In this document: one piece after another, positions 23,200-35,885 of the stretch
Numbering within the stretch: position 1 is the first letter of the stretch
Layout: each line of letters opens with the position of its first letter
Source of the DNA: Pseudoscleropodium purum
Taxonomy: Eukaryota > Streptophyta > Bryopsida > Hypnales > Brachytheciaceae
Direction: 5' to 3'
NCBI GenBank assembly: GCA_963969395.1
Contig: OZ017801.1
Coordinates: 16,621,611 to 16,685,610, forward strand
DNA length: 64,000 nucleotides
The notes under the pieces: generated by a model
Databases searched by the model: none
What the model was told of the DNA's origin: nothing
What the model saw: the letters and a program-made list of their open reading frames with translations, nothing else
Position numbers and translations under genes: made by a program

Positions 23200-25012
23200 T
23201 ACAAAAACAAAGCAAGATCTTCTATCAAATTGAATGTGAAATGTGTAGAAAAAATACAAATCTCTCCATCATTCATTAGTTTGAGACATTTTGTTTTTTT
23301 CAAATATGTATACTCAATCATATTTGCATTTACTATTGTATTACAATGATGTAGTGTGGATTTTTGGATTCAACATTTGCAAATAACTAGTGTATACAAC
23401 ATCTAGAAAGGTACAAAAATTCCTCCAAGGAGAGGAGACAGTCTTTCTTGTATGTTTTGTAGGATTTGAGTTTTGGTAATGCCTTTGATAATGGCTAGAG
23501 CTCTCAAGCTTTTTGGGATAGGATATCATTTCACTACTACAAGAATAAATTTGTATTAAAGGAAGATATTTTGGCCAAAAGATTAGAGACAAAGTAGTTT
23601 ATAATCAAGTATAAAATCAACAAATTCACAACTATTTACAAACTTGTTTTGAATATAAACAAATTTGCCACTTCTCTAGAGGAATTGTTGAAGTAGATGT
23701 TGGAGTTGTATAAGTTGAGGTATCACAAGCAACAACATTTTTTCTATTTCACTTTTGAATGCTTATCAAAGATCACTCCAAGTGGTTTGAAGTACTAGTT
23801 GAATAGAGATTGCAATTACAAATGAAGAAGCTTCCTCTAGCTTGCCTTCGACAATGAAAAAGATTGAAGGATTCAAATCTTATATAGTGAAAATATTGAA
23901 GGAAATTTAGTCTTGAATACACTAGAAGAAAACAATGTTTTTGTATCCGTTAGAAAAACGTCAAAGGTGACAAGAAACATGTTTGTGTTGGTGTCACTTA
24001 AAATGTGTTATAACTGACAAGCAAAAAACATGCAAAAAAACATGCCTAAACATAGCTTGTTTTTTGGTAACATCACAAAAAACATGGTCTTCCAAGCTCT
24101 CTAAAATGTGACATTTGTATGCCACGTAAGTGCCACGTCAACGAGGAGAGCCCCGCAGGATTTTTCCATCTAGCCCATCCTTGACATGGCACTTGATGTA
24201 GTAGCAGGAAAATGATGATGTGGCATGTCTAATTAGCATACTTTTATGTAGTTTGAAAATTTTTATGTTGCTTTTTGAAACATCAAATTAGATGTTTTTT
24301 GAGACATCAATTAGTATTTACCATACCTATATACCAAGACCAACAAAAAAACAATTAGTGAAAATAAATTAAAAAATAAAATACAAACAACAAGAGAAAT
24401 TGTAGAATTCACCAAGAATTAAAGAAAACTTACCATCTACCATCAAGAGAATTTTTGATGGCCAAATGAAGGAATTCTTTCATTGAAAATTAGTGAAGAT
24501 GTAGATTACAAAGGTCATATTTATATTTGATCTCTGTTCATGGTAAGACAAAAGATATGGGATAACTAGAATATGAAACCTTGGCCATTATATTTTTTGA
24601 CATTGTTTCAAACGGCTAAATGTTGATTCAAACATTTTGATGTTGTTTAAAATATCTCAATGTTGTTTCTAACATCTTGATGATGTTGTCCAAGATATTT
24701 TATATTGAACACAATTCTTGTTGTATATATCCCATATGGATTGTTTCACTTCCTACCACCCTGCTTGTATAAAGGTCATCTCTTTTCATCCATTGTATTT
24801 ATTTGTTCATTTCTTTTCTTTTTGCAAAGCATGTCATGTGGTTGCCCCTTTACTAAATTTTTCACATATGGTCAATATTATACCATAGACGATAGTAATT
24901 TAATTAACTTACCCATAGTGAAAGACAATGTAGTTGTTGATGAGGCTGTCTGTATTTTAAAATATGTTTTTAAAAAACATGAATCTGTCTTCTTTGACAT
25001 CTTTAGAAACAT
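23200..25012. other. Gene-free AT-rich region
   Basis: No gene recognised. Around 24600-24690 a short, roughly 24-bp tandem pattern built on TGATGTTGTTT is seen. Bases 24710-24800 share words (CCATATGGATTGTTTCAC, CTTCCTACCACC) with 61560-61640 and, reverse-complemented, with 48880-48960: a dispersed repeat. Confidence 0.5.
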
Positions 25013-25020
25013 GTATGTCT

Positions 25021-25318
25021 CATAGTTGTCATAGTGGATGGACATCTGGTTCGCCCATTCGTTAGAGGTCCCACCCGTCCGATACAGTCAACACATAGTT
25101 GACTTTCTGATAACGGAAAAATAGGCCACGTGGATGCCATGTGGATTAAGGAACGGACGGACGAATGGACGAGATCGTCCGCGCCCTGGATTTTGCATTC
25201 TGAGGTGACGTGTCATTTCGCAAAATTGCACAAGTTACAAAATTAAAGCCGTCCGGTCCGGTTTGCCCGTCCGTCCGTCCCATCCGATGACCCTAACTCG
25301 CCCGTTATGACAACCATG
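25021..25318. mobile_element. 298-bp GC-rich hAT-type MITE with 8-bp TSD
   Basis: The element runs from CATAGTTGTCATAGTGG to the inverted end CCGTTATGACAACCATG (reverse complement CATGGTTGTCATAACGG) and is flanked on both sides by the identical octamer GTATGTCT (25013-25020 and 25319-25326). An 8-bp duplication and a TIR beginning CA.(G)GTTGTCA are typical of hAT elements. It is much GC-richer than its surroundings, contains GTCCGTCCGTCC, and includes a G-box-like GCCACGTGGATG. No coding capacity. Confidence 0.88.
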
Positions 25319-25326
25319 GTATGTCT

Positions 25327-27300
25327 TCCTTGACATAGGACATTTTTCTACAAACACAACTATGTTGACATTGACATCACATGGAATTTGGACTTCTAGG
25401 GGCTTGAATTGTTTGACGTTGCTTGTTTTTGAAAACAATGCCCATTCCAGTAAAACAACATCAAAAATGCAGGTTTCTTACAATGATAGCTTACACCTTA
25501 GAAGTATTGGTTGCTGCCATTTTAGCCTACATTCTTCTCTCAACCTTAGCTTTGTATTGATCATCTTTGGAACTCTTGCTTTTGGAGGGTGCTTGAAAGC
25601 GTTGCTTGATCAAACATTCAACAATTGATGTCTAATTGTTGAAAACAAGATTGCATTAGAAGAGATTTTGGAGGTGTAAAAGCCCATGAGATTTCAATTT
25701 ATGAGGAACAAAGAAACTATGCCAATGCAATGATAATATTTTTTTAAAAATTAATTAATTAATTTTTCAACTTTTTTAATTAAAAAAAATGAAATAAAAA
25801 AAATAAAAAAAAAAATAATAATAATAATAAAGAATATATATATATAATTTAATTTTTTTAAATTTTTAAATTTTTAAATTTTTAAAAAGTTTGGCAACAA
25901 GTTGTTCTTTTACTGTAGAGGGATTAATTATCGGGAATAGGCTTAAAACTCCCTTCCCTTGGCCTCAAAACTCTTTTAATGAATGATGTGAAGAATACTT
26001 AAAATTGCGTTGTGAGGAGGATTTGACCAAAATGAAAAGAAGTTTGGTAGCTTAGTAAGATAAAAAAGACAAAGACAAACAACATTGCTAAAAGGAGGAC
26101 ACTGCAACGATATAGTAGATTATAAATTTTTTATTAAGATAAGTGCTTCTTGCCTCTAGTATACCAATAAAAACTTTACATTGACAACTAAGCACATGCT
26201 ACAATCCCTATCCATTTCTATCTTTGCAATCACCTCTACCACAAATGTTGCCTATCATACCTATTCAAAGTTATAGCATTTTGAAGAAGAGAAATTAGAG
26301 GCCACTCAACATTCTATTGTAATCATAGAAAAGTAGTGCCAAAAGGGAGAGTTAGATTTTAGAAATTCAAATTAGGAATTTTAGGCTATAGTAGGGAGAA
26401 ACACATGAAAATTTTGTCTAGGAGTTCTATCAATTTAAATAGCAATGACAATTGAAAAATCTAAGGCTTGTTTGTTCTTCTAATTTGTAAATATATGAAT
26501 GCATATGGTCATCCAATTTTTTTAAATAAACTTTTGAATGCAAGATGTCTACATTTAAAATTGATAGTCTAGCAAGTTCTTTTTTATATTGAATTGAAAG
26601 AATTATCAATGCCTAAAAATATTTAGGCAATACATATAAAAACCTATAAAAATTAAAAATTATTCAATTGAAGTTTTCATATAAAAAATATAGTTATTAT
26701 AAAATTTCAACTAAATACTATTAAATAAATGAAACAAAAAGGGTAGCAAGTAATCAAGGTTTGTGGTTTGGGTCTTGAATTAAAAATTAAAAAAAATATT
26801 AAAACATTACTACCACAAAACACATCTTCACTACCATTATCAACATTGCCATTAAATATGCCATATACATCCTATTCTACAAATGAAAACTTAAAAACAA
26901 TCAAACATTTCCTAATGTACATGACCTATCTTAAAACTTACTACAATAAAACTCATAGCCCCTAATTTTTCCTTTCTACCTAATCATTTATCCTCAACTA
27001 CCTCTAATAAACTTCCAGCTTCTTCTTCCTTCTTACAAAAATTACTTAGAATTGAGACTCTTCTTTTTTACAAGATATGTTGTCTAGGAGCTACTTGGAT
27101 TGACTTTTTGCAACCTAATGTGGTACCTTAAACAAATATTGTAAATGAAGGTTTGATTTAGCACCTCAAGTGCCAAAATTGAATTTGCACATTAGATTTT
27201 CAACAATCTAGGTCACCTCAGACTATTTACAAGATGACAAATAACACTTTTTTACAAAAATGACTTAATTTCTGCCAAATGTGACCTTCCTATAGGGTAG
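25327..27300. other. AT-rich low-complexity spacer
   Basis: No gene is visible. Bases 25735-25890 are low-complexity A/T with short AATT, AAT and AAATTTTT runs. The remainder is unassigned intergenic DNA. Confidence 0.55.
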
Positions 27301-27995
27301 ACCCTCCAATTAAACAAACTACTTAAAGTGATTGGAATTATTTCTCACTGCTATGTCAGACTACACATACACATGCCCAACTATATCTATCACCGTAATT
27401 ATTCGAATACGTACGACATCGTATATATACGATCTCCCATACGTACGCCGAAGCGCGTGCTTCAAGCAGGAAAGTCCGGCATTTTATGCTTTGCGACCGC
27501 CCTTGCGATTGCACGACTTCTCCGAGCATGGCTGCCGCATCATGATATGCAGCTCTTCCCCATTTCCATTTTTCGCCTTGCGCACCTCGTCTCTGCGTTT
27601 CGAAGGTACATGGAAACCCACGACACTCTTTTTTTTTCCCTCATTCATTTCTTCCTCATCCTCTCCCTTCTTGCAATTAAAATTTCTACGGCATGCTTTC
27701 CAGGTTTGCAATCACGTTTCTCCATCTTCTGATGGAGTGCGCGCCACTACGCAAATAATGTTTGAGACGGGGTTGTGGATGTTCTGTCCCTAGGGCGAAA
27801 TTTGGCTCTGTAGGTTTTGTGTTTTTAGCAAGTTTGTGATGTTGCATGATTTTTTACTTTATGTTGTAGGAATGGATTTGGATTGAATGCACTGTTTGAG
27901 GTTCTCTTGATCTTGATTTTGATTTGGAGAGGTGCTTCGGGGTTTAGGGTTTCGGTAAGAGAGTGTTGGAGCTCGTTGGAGCGAAACGGGGCGCG
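27301..27995 (+). promoter_or_regulatory. Probable UCH37 promoter and 5' UTR region
   Basis: Sequence composition becomes clearly GC-richer from about 27400, upstream of the UCH37 start. A perfect 16-bp palindrome, ATCGTATATATACGAT (27418-27433), is flanked on both sides by TACGTACG. The transcription start cannot be fixed from sequence. Confidence 0.4.
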
Positions 27996-30900
27996 ATGTC
28001 GTGGTGTACGATTGAGTCGGATCCAGGTACAACTTCCTTGCATTGCGGGTGGTTGATTATCTGAATGGGAGTGAACATTAGGGTTTAATGGAAATGGAAG
28101 AAGCTAGGTTATCTGTTTTTTGGTGCGATGTTGCAAAGCGAGGGCGTGTTTTTTCTATTGTTTCTATCACAGTGTTATTAGGGTTTGGTGAACCATGAGT
28201 CTCGGGAATTAGAAGAATACGTGTGAATTTTGAGTTAGGATGGTGGATAAGTATTGCCAATCACGATGACCTTAGATGTGGTAAAGATGTCTTTAGGGTG
28301 TTGGAAGCTATGATATCGACAAGCGTTGTGTCTTTTCTCTGTTGTCTATGCAATGTGTATCGATTTATTCTGCAAGGGTCAGATCTTACTTTAATGTAAG
28401 ACTGGGATCTTGATAATCGAGGCAGTCGCTAACAAGCTAGTGAAATTCAATTGCTTACAGGGGTGTTCACGGAGCTGATTCAACAAATGCAAGTCAAAGG
28501 AGTTCAGGTATTGTCGATGATTTCTCTTCACGGGCCTTGTCCATTTTTCTCCCTTTTTTTCTGTTCATTGTTAGGTACAGGATGCTCCTGATCCCACCTC
28601 CCATACTGACCCGTGTTTCCCACAGCAACTCATCTAATCATAAAACACTCGGTTGGCCTTCAATTAGCAAGTGTGTAAACATGACTTGGCTAACTGTCTA
28701 TGTCCACTGATCTTTGAATGGAGATGGGGTCGTCTACTGTCACTTATAGTGATCCATCCCACTTTGCAATTGCATAAGATATCCGTGCATGTTGATAAAA
28801 GTTTGGCTCTTGCACCTATAGAGATCCCTATTGATCTCCCCCAAATCGCTCTTCTCCCATGTTAAGATGCTTACATTGATGCAAATAGCTTCCTCTACCT
28901 TACACCTCGGTTGCAAATGAAAGCTCTCAATTTTTAAGCTTACCAAAATTGCAATGAAATCCAATTTTGGCACGGCTTAGTTTTTGTTTTCGGAGACGTC
29001 TATCATTTTGGCGTGGCATGCTGTGGTCATAGACTTATTACTTAAACGTTTGTGCAGGTGGAAGAGCTTTACAGTCTGGACCTTGAATCCCTTTCACAAC
29101 TAAGGTAAGACGTTCTCATCAAACTTTTATTTTGCTCCTCTTGGATTATGCTTTCGCATTGCCGTTCGGTAAACATTCTCTCGTCGTTACTAGAGGAGTT
29201 TTATGCACTTGGGCTTAGTTTTTGCTGCTGCCTCATCGCTTCTCTGTGTGGTTTGGTGATTTTTGGTGGGAGACTTCGTTCCTTTGTTCCGGCTGTTGAA
29301 CCTTGTTTGGGGGGATGGAAATGATCTGTAAGCTCTTGATTATAATGGCATTTGAAGGACCATTCTTGGAGCTTTGGATTTAATGATACTACAGGCATCA
29401 GGTGGCCAGAATAAAATTCATGCGAATTCTTATTATCTCATGAACGAGAACATGCGGTGAGTTTGCATTGTTTGTTTGAATGAGACTTGAGATTGTTCCG
29501 TTTCAGGCCTAATACTGTTTTTTTACTTGGTTGACAGGCCAGTTTATGGACTTGTTTTTCTATTCAAATGGCGAGCTGGGGAAAAGGACGTTCGGCCTGT
29601 CCTGAAGAATTACAATCCAAACCTCTTCTTTGCCAGCCAGGTTTGCGATGTGGTTCACCAAATACTTTTGGGTTGTATGATATGTTATAATGGCTCCCAG
29701 TCGCATCCGGAAGATGTGCTGCAGAAGATCTATTTCTAAGAGGATTTCCCGTGCCTTTTTGGACCCGGAATGGCTTTACCTGAATTTGAGCATTATGCCG
29801 ACGAATTGTGGTTCACATTATTTGTTTTTTCACTTTGGTCAGTTGGATTCTTGAATTTCCCTAATTTTTAAACCCTTTGCTTACAATCTAAAATTGAAAT
29901 TACTCTTAGCTACTAGTCGGTTTTAGAAACACCAGAATATATTTCTATCATTTAATTAATGGATATGGTTTCGTCTTTCTGTTTGTTCATTTTGCTACCT
30001 TGAAGCTTCCTAGATGATTTAGTTCAACTCTTGAAGATACGTAAGTGGCAACTTTTGGCCATTTGGCCTCTTAGGGTTTATATACGCATATGTGTATTAA
30101 TAGTGAGCAGGATGTCGTAAAAAAATCTACAAGCATGTATGCGTTCTTCATGTTCTTGGACTCAATTTATATATGGTCTCCTGCCATTATCAATTGCCAA
30201 GGAACCTCCAAGTGACCTATCCGACCTAGTTGTGATGTTGATTTTCCCGTTCTGCACGTTTTTCAGGTCATCAACAACGCGTGTGCAACTCAAGCTATAC
30301 TTTCAATCCTGATGAACAGGTCAGAGATTGATGTTGGACCGGAGCTCTCGACTTTGAAGGAATTCACGAGGGGTTTCCCACCTGAGCTGAAAGGACTGGC
30401 AATCAACAACAGTGAAGCCATTCGTACAGCTCACAACAGTTTTGCTAGGCCTGAGCCATTTGTGGCCGAGGAACAAAAAGTCGCAGACAAGGATGACGAC
30501 GTCTACCACTTCATCAGCTACATGCCTGTGGATGGGGTTTTATACGAGCTTGACGGGCTAAAGGAGGGGCCCATCAGCTTGGGTGAGTGTGGGGGTGAGG
30601 GTCCGGACACCATGGATTGGCTGCAGATGGTGCAACCTGTGATTCAAGAGAGGATTGAGAAGTACTCCAAGAGTGAAATCAGGTTCAACCTCATGGCCGT
30701 TATCAAGAATAGGAAGGATATATACAACGAAGAGATGATAGAACTCGAGGAGCGGCGAGCTCGGTTGTGGGATGGTATAGAAAAGGCTGAGGGAAAGCGG
30801 GACGATGCAATGGACGTCGACTCTGGGGAAGAAGGAGGTGGCCCAGCATCTCTTGAGAAACTGCGTAATGAACTTGCAGATGTCGAGTCAGAAATTGCGA

Positions 30901-31067
30901 AATTGCAGGATAAAATGGCGATGGAGGATGAGAAGTTCCGGAAGTGGAAAACGGAGAACATCCGTCGTAAGCATAACTACATCCCTTTCCTGTTCAATTT
31001 TCTCAAGATTTTGGCGGAGAAGAAGCAGCTGAGACCTCTGATCGAGAAAGCACGCCAGAAAACTTGA
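27996..31067 (+). CDS. UCHL5: Ubiquitin C-terminal hydrolase, UCH37/UCHL5 type, 5 exons
   Basis: Cysteine deubiquitinase of peptidase family C12. UCH37 relatives bind the proteasome through RPN13 and trim ubiquitin chains; Arabidopsis has two (UCH1/UCH2). Exons: 27996-28026, 28461-28507, 29058-29104, 29538-29640 and 30267-31067; 1,029 nt, 342 aa, matching family length. The catalytic set is intact: oxyanion Gln76 (ASQ), Cys82 in NNACATQA, His157 in VYHFISYMP, Asp172 in ELDGL. A charged helical/coiled-coil stretch follows (about 200-300) with an acidic linker ([11 protein letters not shown]). The tail (307-342) has [20 protein letters not shown], the conserved ULD end that in relatives contacts RPN13. 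The start is the first Met, in the conserved N-terminal context. All introns are GT-AG. Intron 2 contains a TIR element. No defects seen. Confidence 0.96.
28571..28902 (+). mobile_element. TIR element in UCH37 intron 2
   Basis: About 332 bp, from TTAGGTACAGG to TCCTCTACCTTA. It is the opposite-orientation counterpart of the RSGA intron-3 element: both contain AGCAACTCAT, GGTTGGCCTTCAATTAGCAA, a CATGACTTGG block and ATTGCATAAGA in the same order. Non-coding. Confidence 0.7.
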
Positions 31068-32714
31068 GTTCGGTGGTTGTATGTTTAACACGAGCTGTAG
31101 AAGTCTTGGAAGATGTGTACACACTTTTCACTTTCAAGGTGTCATTACTTCTGCCTTCTGTACAGTTTGGGAATTATTTTTTAAAATTTTGATTAGTGAC
31201 AAACGTTAGCCCTACCTTGATGCATATTTTTTGCGTTACCTGAGTCTTGATGGCTACAGTTGCTAGTGATTTGTAAAGCAATATCGTAGCGTTTTTTTAA
31301 TTTCAATTAGCATCGGTGCTGATCCAAGTGAAGTTGATAATGATCCTAGTGCCGGTTATCATTGATCCGTTGGTCCGTTCATAGCGATACCTTTTTTCGC
31401 TGGTGTTTATCCAAGTGTTTTATGGGAAGGTCTTCGTTATTCACCAAAACTTTGTGGCTTGGAAATTCGATGTAAGGCAAGGTAGGAGGTCCGAAAACCA
31501 ACCGGGCTTTCCAAACCACTCCTATAAAAGTCCTCAGGATTCACATTCACATCTGGTTCAGAAAATACTCTTGTACAGCATAGTTGGAAACACCTTTTTC
31601 AAGGAATAACATTTTTTTGTATTTTCAATTGATAATCTTGAATTTTAAAAATAAAGAAATAGAATTTTTTTATTATACATGTAATTACTGTAAATTCTTG
31701 TAGTGGAAGCTTCCTAAGCCTTTGAAACCATCACATAGCTTGATCAGAAAATTGAAATCTAAAGAATCAATAGTCAATGCCTTGTAAATCAAGTAAGGGA
31801 ATAATTCATTGACACTTTTGGGGGACACTTTCAATCAAAGTCTACTTGAAAGGAATGGGTACATAGAGTAGATGGTTTGGGGTTTTTCACCTTAATTCAT
31901 TGCAACTCCTTAAATACAAAACTATTTGGAATTGATGTCATTTTCTTTCTTCTTTCTATGAGAAAGCACAAAAAAATATATTCAAGCTATCCTAATCCTT
32001 TTAAATTAGCTTTACTTGATATAGGGGTAGTTTTCATACTTCCTATTATAGGGATTCCTACTAGTAAAATCTTTAGGGACTTGATCCTAGTGCTAATAAT
32101 TGAATTAAAGAATCGGGTTCCAAATGAATTGATTTGAATTGCAAAAAGGAGCAATGTGCTTGATTTGTTAATATATTAAATATATTAATTGGATGTATTC
32201 AATGGTAAGAACAAATTACCCTAGAATGATACTGAGGCCAAAAAGCAAGATGACTTTCCAAAGAAATGAAGATTGCACCTATAGAACAATCATTCTGGCA
32301 AAAAATATCGTCGTGATACCTAGGGCTTATCTTTTCAAGGTTAAATCTACTTTTTTTTTAACCTTTGAACATTGGATTGCTCCCTATGGAAATCATGCTT
32401 TTTGATATCATTTACATCATTTGCTTAAAAAAAACCCAACATTCATTGAAGATCGAACTACTCTACAAGGCCTCCCCTTTTTATACAAAATTCTAAAGAC
32501 AAACATCTCTACTTATGTCTTACATAGAATGATTCTTTATCATTTATTCGACACTTTTAGACTACAACATGGTTACAGGATTAAATACTCAGCATTAAAA
32601 AAAATGTAGCCATAACTAGTAAGCAAATCATGAGAACCAATTATATTCTACATCTAGCTATTCAAAAGAATATCATCATCAAAATCAACACACAATTTGT
32701 AACATTTTGACTCA
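31068..32714. other. UCH37 3' flank and AT-rich spacer
   Basis: The first 100-500 bp probably include the UCH37 3' UTR. Beyond that I see only AT-rich DNA; short open frames (for example 31877-32137) have no recognisable motif. Confidence 0.5.
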
Positions 32715-33647
32715 TTAACCCCTAAAGGACCAACATGTGTTTTTTGGTTGTATAGAAATTTTGGGCAAGCTATTGAGAATGAGGATTTGTATATTTTAAA
32801 TTGAAATTTTAATAGAAAGTATGGACAAGGAATATCTTTCATATGCACTAAATTTCATGACATTTGAAAATATTAGTCAAAAAGTATAGCCCAATATGTT
32901 ACTTTTTCTACAAATGAGTAGTTTGGATCCTTTAGAAAAAATCAGTTTTTTCAAAAACAAAAATTTGAAATTATTTTTCTAGAGTTATATATACGTAGAA
33001 AATTTAGAATCATTCTATTTTGATCAATGAGTCAAAAGTTATGAGTTTTTTTTGTTTGCAGGCAATTATAGATTTTCTACTCTAAAATAAACTTTGAAGT
33101 CCTTTATTTTATTTTATTTCAATTTTTTGGAAATAAAATAAAATTATAGGATGTAGATTTTTTATTATAATATTGCAACCGTTGAAATTGGTATTTTTTA
33201 ATTCCATAATTAAATTCTTAACAATTTTGTAATTTGAATCATTCTTTACTACTATCTACTAATTATTTTTTTCCTAGTAATGTTGTATAATTCCAAATGA
33301 TCTAAAAATTTTTAGGCATGTGGCCAACTTGTTTAAGAAAAAGAATCCAAAGAAGCACCACCATTAACCATTTTGAACTTTTTTTTCATAGAAAAGTGAG
33401 CTTATGAAGTACAACGACCTTATTTTTTGTAGAAAAAAATTTGCAAATTTGAATGCTTATATCTTACAATCCATGTGGTAGAAATGTCTGAATTTCTTAC
33501 CACATGTTTTGAAGTCAGCATACTACAAGATCCTATGGTTGCATATGTCAAAATTTTTTTTTTTTTCAAAAATTAGGTACTTGTACTAAAAATGGTAGTT
33601 TTCAAGTGTTTCCAATGAAAATGTAGTCATGGAACTTTAGGGGTTAA
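32715..33647 (-). mobile_element. TTAACCCC-family TIR element, copy 4 (subfamily A, reverse)
   Basis: A 933-bp copy with well-kept ends, TTAACCCCTAAAGGACCAA and CTTTAGGGGTTAA. It is the best-preserved pair of ends with copy 1, and colinear with copy 3 throughout. Confidence 0.75.
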
Positions 33648-35885
33648 ATTAGATTTTATTATGGTTTTAGTAGTATAAAATTTTGTTGGATTAGGTGCAA
33701 TGCTACCATCTCTCCAATCCATTGATGGCAAGATGGGCTAGATGTTTGTCCATATATCATATCTTGGACATGGTGGCACCTATGGATTGACCTTTGTAGA
33801 GGGGAGCAAATATTGCACACAATGATAAAATTGTCATATTTAACCCTTAACCCTTAAACATCAATATGAACATTTGGCGTTCAATGGAGGGAATTTTTCT
33901 AGTAGGATAGAAGTTCAATTATTCATCCTTGAAATCTTGTTGTGAAGAAAAGAGGTCTTCTATAGTAATTTCACTACCAATGAATATTTTTGCAATATTT
34001 TAAGCCAATGATTCAAATAGTAATGAAATGGGATGATTTTCAAGATTGTCTTTATGTCCTTTAAGGGTTAAAAGGGCACTACGGTTGTTTTTTGGCTAAT
34101 GAATGACAAAGAATCCTTCTATGTAGGATAGAAATGTAACTATTCATCCTTGGAAATTTGTGTGAAAAAGGAAGGTCCTTTAAGATTGAAGCACTAGTTG
34201 TCAACCATGCCCAATACTCAACCTGTAGGGTGCATTATTTCCAACCTTTGACTAGAACTCAAGCTTGGAATTGTGTTTTTTTGGGTCTTTTTCAAGGTTG
34301 GGACTAATAAGGTTATGCCACATTGTCTCAAAGTAGTGAGCAAGAAAGATTGAAGTAGTGAGCGAAAAAATAAATCTTGAATGATTGGAATTAGAAGACT
34401 CTAGACATTGGCTATAGGTCAAGGGTACCTTTTAGCTCCCAAAATTCACAGTAATTTTAATTTGGGGAATAAAATTTTGAAAATTTTCTATTCCCATATT
34501 TCCTATCTTCCTACATGGGAAAAATTTCTACCACCTGATACTTCCACATGATCTATTCCAAAACTCCTTAAATGATCCACTACTAGTGCTTCAACCTTAC
34601 AATAGTTTGACTTCCAATGAGTGCTTTTAGAATTTTTTTTAAATCAATGATTCCCACTATGTCAAATGGGATGGTTTCCACATTCACTAATCCATCTTTT
34701 TAAGGAATAACCTTGAAACACTCTAATGTCCATATTCTGAAGAATGAATAGAAGGCTTATAGATATTGTACAATCCAATTAACTTTTCATTCATCTAATG
34801 TAATACTTGAATCTTAGAAAGGCAACCTACCTTAATGACCAATTTTCATGAAATTTCAATAAATGAAATATTTTTGTAAAAAGATATTAATAAGCAAAAA
34901 TATACAAAAAATTAAAAAAAGATTGAGGTGTTAAGTGATTAAACCTTAAAGAATAGAGTGGTGACGGTGAAAATCACTTGTTTGCATACCATAAGAATCA
35001 TTAGCTTAAAAAAATCTAAATGCACTCACTAGTTGGAAATCAAACTACTATAGATATAGAAGACTTTCCTTTTTCACAACAAAATTTTGAAGATGAATAG
35101 TTACACTTCTATCCTACATAGAAGGACTCTTTATAAATCATCCATCGGACAAAAAATGGCCGCATCATTTGTAGGCTAAAGTTGGATTTCATGTGCTACA
35201 AAACTTAAAAACCAAGTACCACCTACCCCTACATTGGATCGGAATTTCAAACTCAAATCATGGTCCCCATGCAACACATGCATTTGTGTGATTCATTGAT
35301 GATCCTCTTAACCTAGACAAATGTCAACCTATGACCACAATATTCACTTAACCTTGTAATAGTATCGTGGACACTAAGTGTCTGATGGATGATAGAGAAT
35401 TTTCATGTATGGGAGAGAAATGCAACTATTCAACTTCCAAATTTTGTTGTGAAAAGGGATATCTTCTACAGACTTCCAATGAATACTTTTCCATTTTTTT
35501 AAGCGATTGATTCCCATGATGATTTCTCTGGAGATCAGCCCAGCCTTGTAGGGTTAAAAATGATCTGATTTTTGGACCAACAGATGCATTCTTCATTAAT
35601 TTTTCTCCTGTGATTCCAAAAAGCCTTCATCGGACACTCAGTCTGAGCCGCCGCCTCGTCTCACAGGGTTCATAACGTTATCAGTTGTTCCCGACACTCG
35701 GTACAAACCACGCAGACAGGAATCATGGCAAAACTGGAAAAGTCGTCTCCGATTCAAATCCTTACATGTATTCTTAAATCCCATTTTATATACAAATGCC
35801 TGAGAATTTTCTCACTCCGTCGATCCAATATGATCCTAACTTCAACTCCATTGCTCGTCAGCCACAGTAAGTTCTAACTGCATTC
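33648..35885. repeat. Cluster of short diverged repeats downstream of the Sec14 gene
   Basis: A segment containing variants of GTAGGATAGAA and AACTATTCATCC occurs at about 33880-33990, 34100-34200 and 35380-35500, and in reverse at about 35050-35150. The one at 33839-34071 is bracketed by TTAACCCTTAAA and CTTTAAGGGTTAA, so these look like small relatives of the TTAACCCC elements. The last 250 bp are GC-richer and should contain the 3' UTR of the minus-strand Sec14 gene. No gene otherwise. Confidence 0.5.

Noticed and set aside
24705..25025. 106-codon plus-strand frame running into the hAT MITE
   Set aside because: It overlaps a dispersed repeat and ends inside the MITE; no domain recognised.
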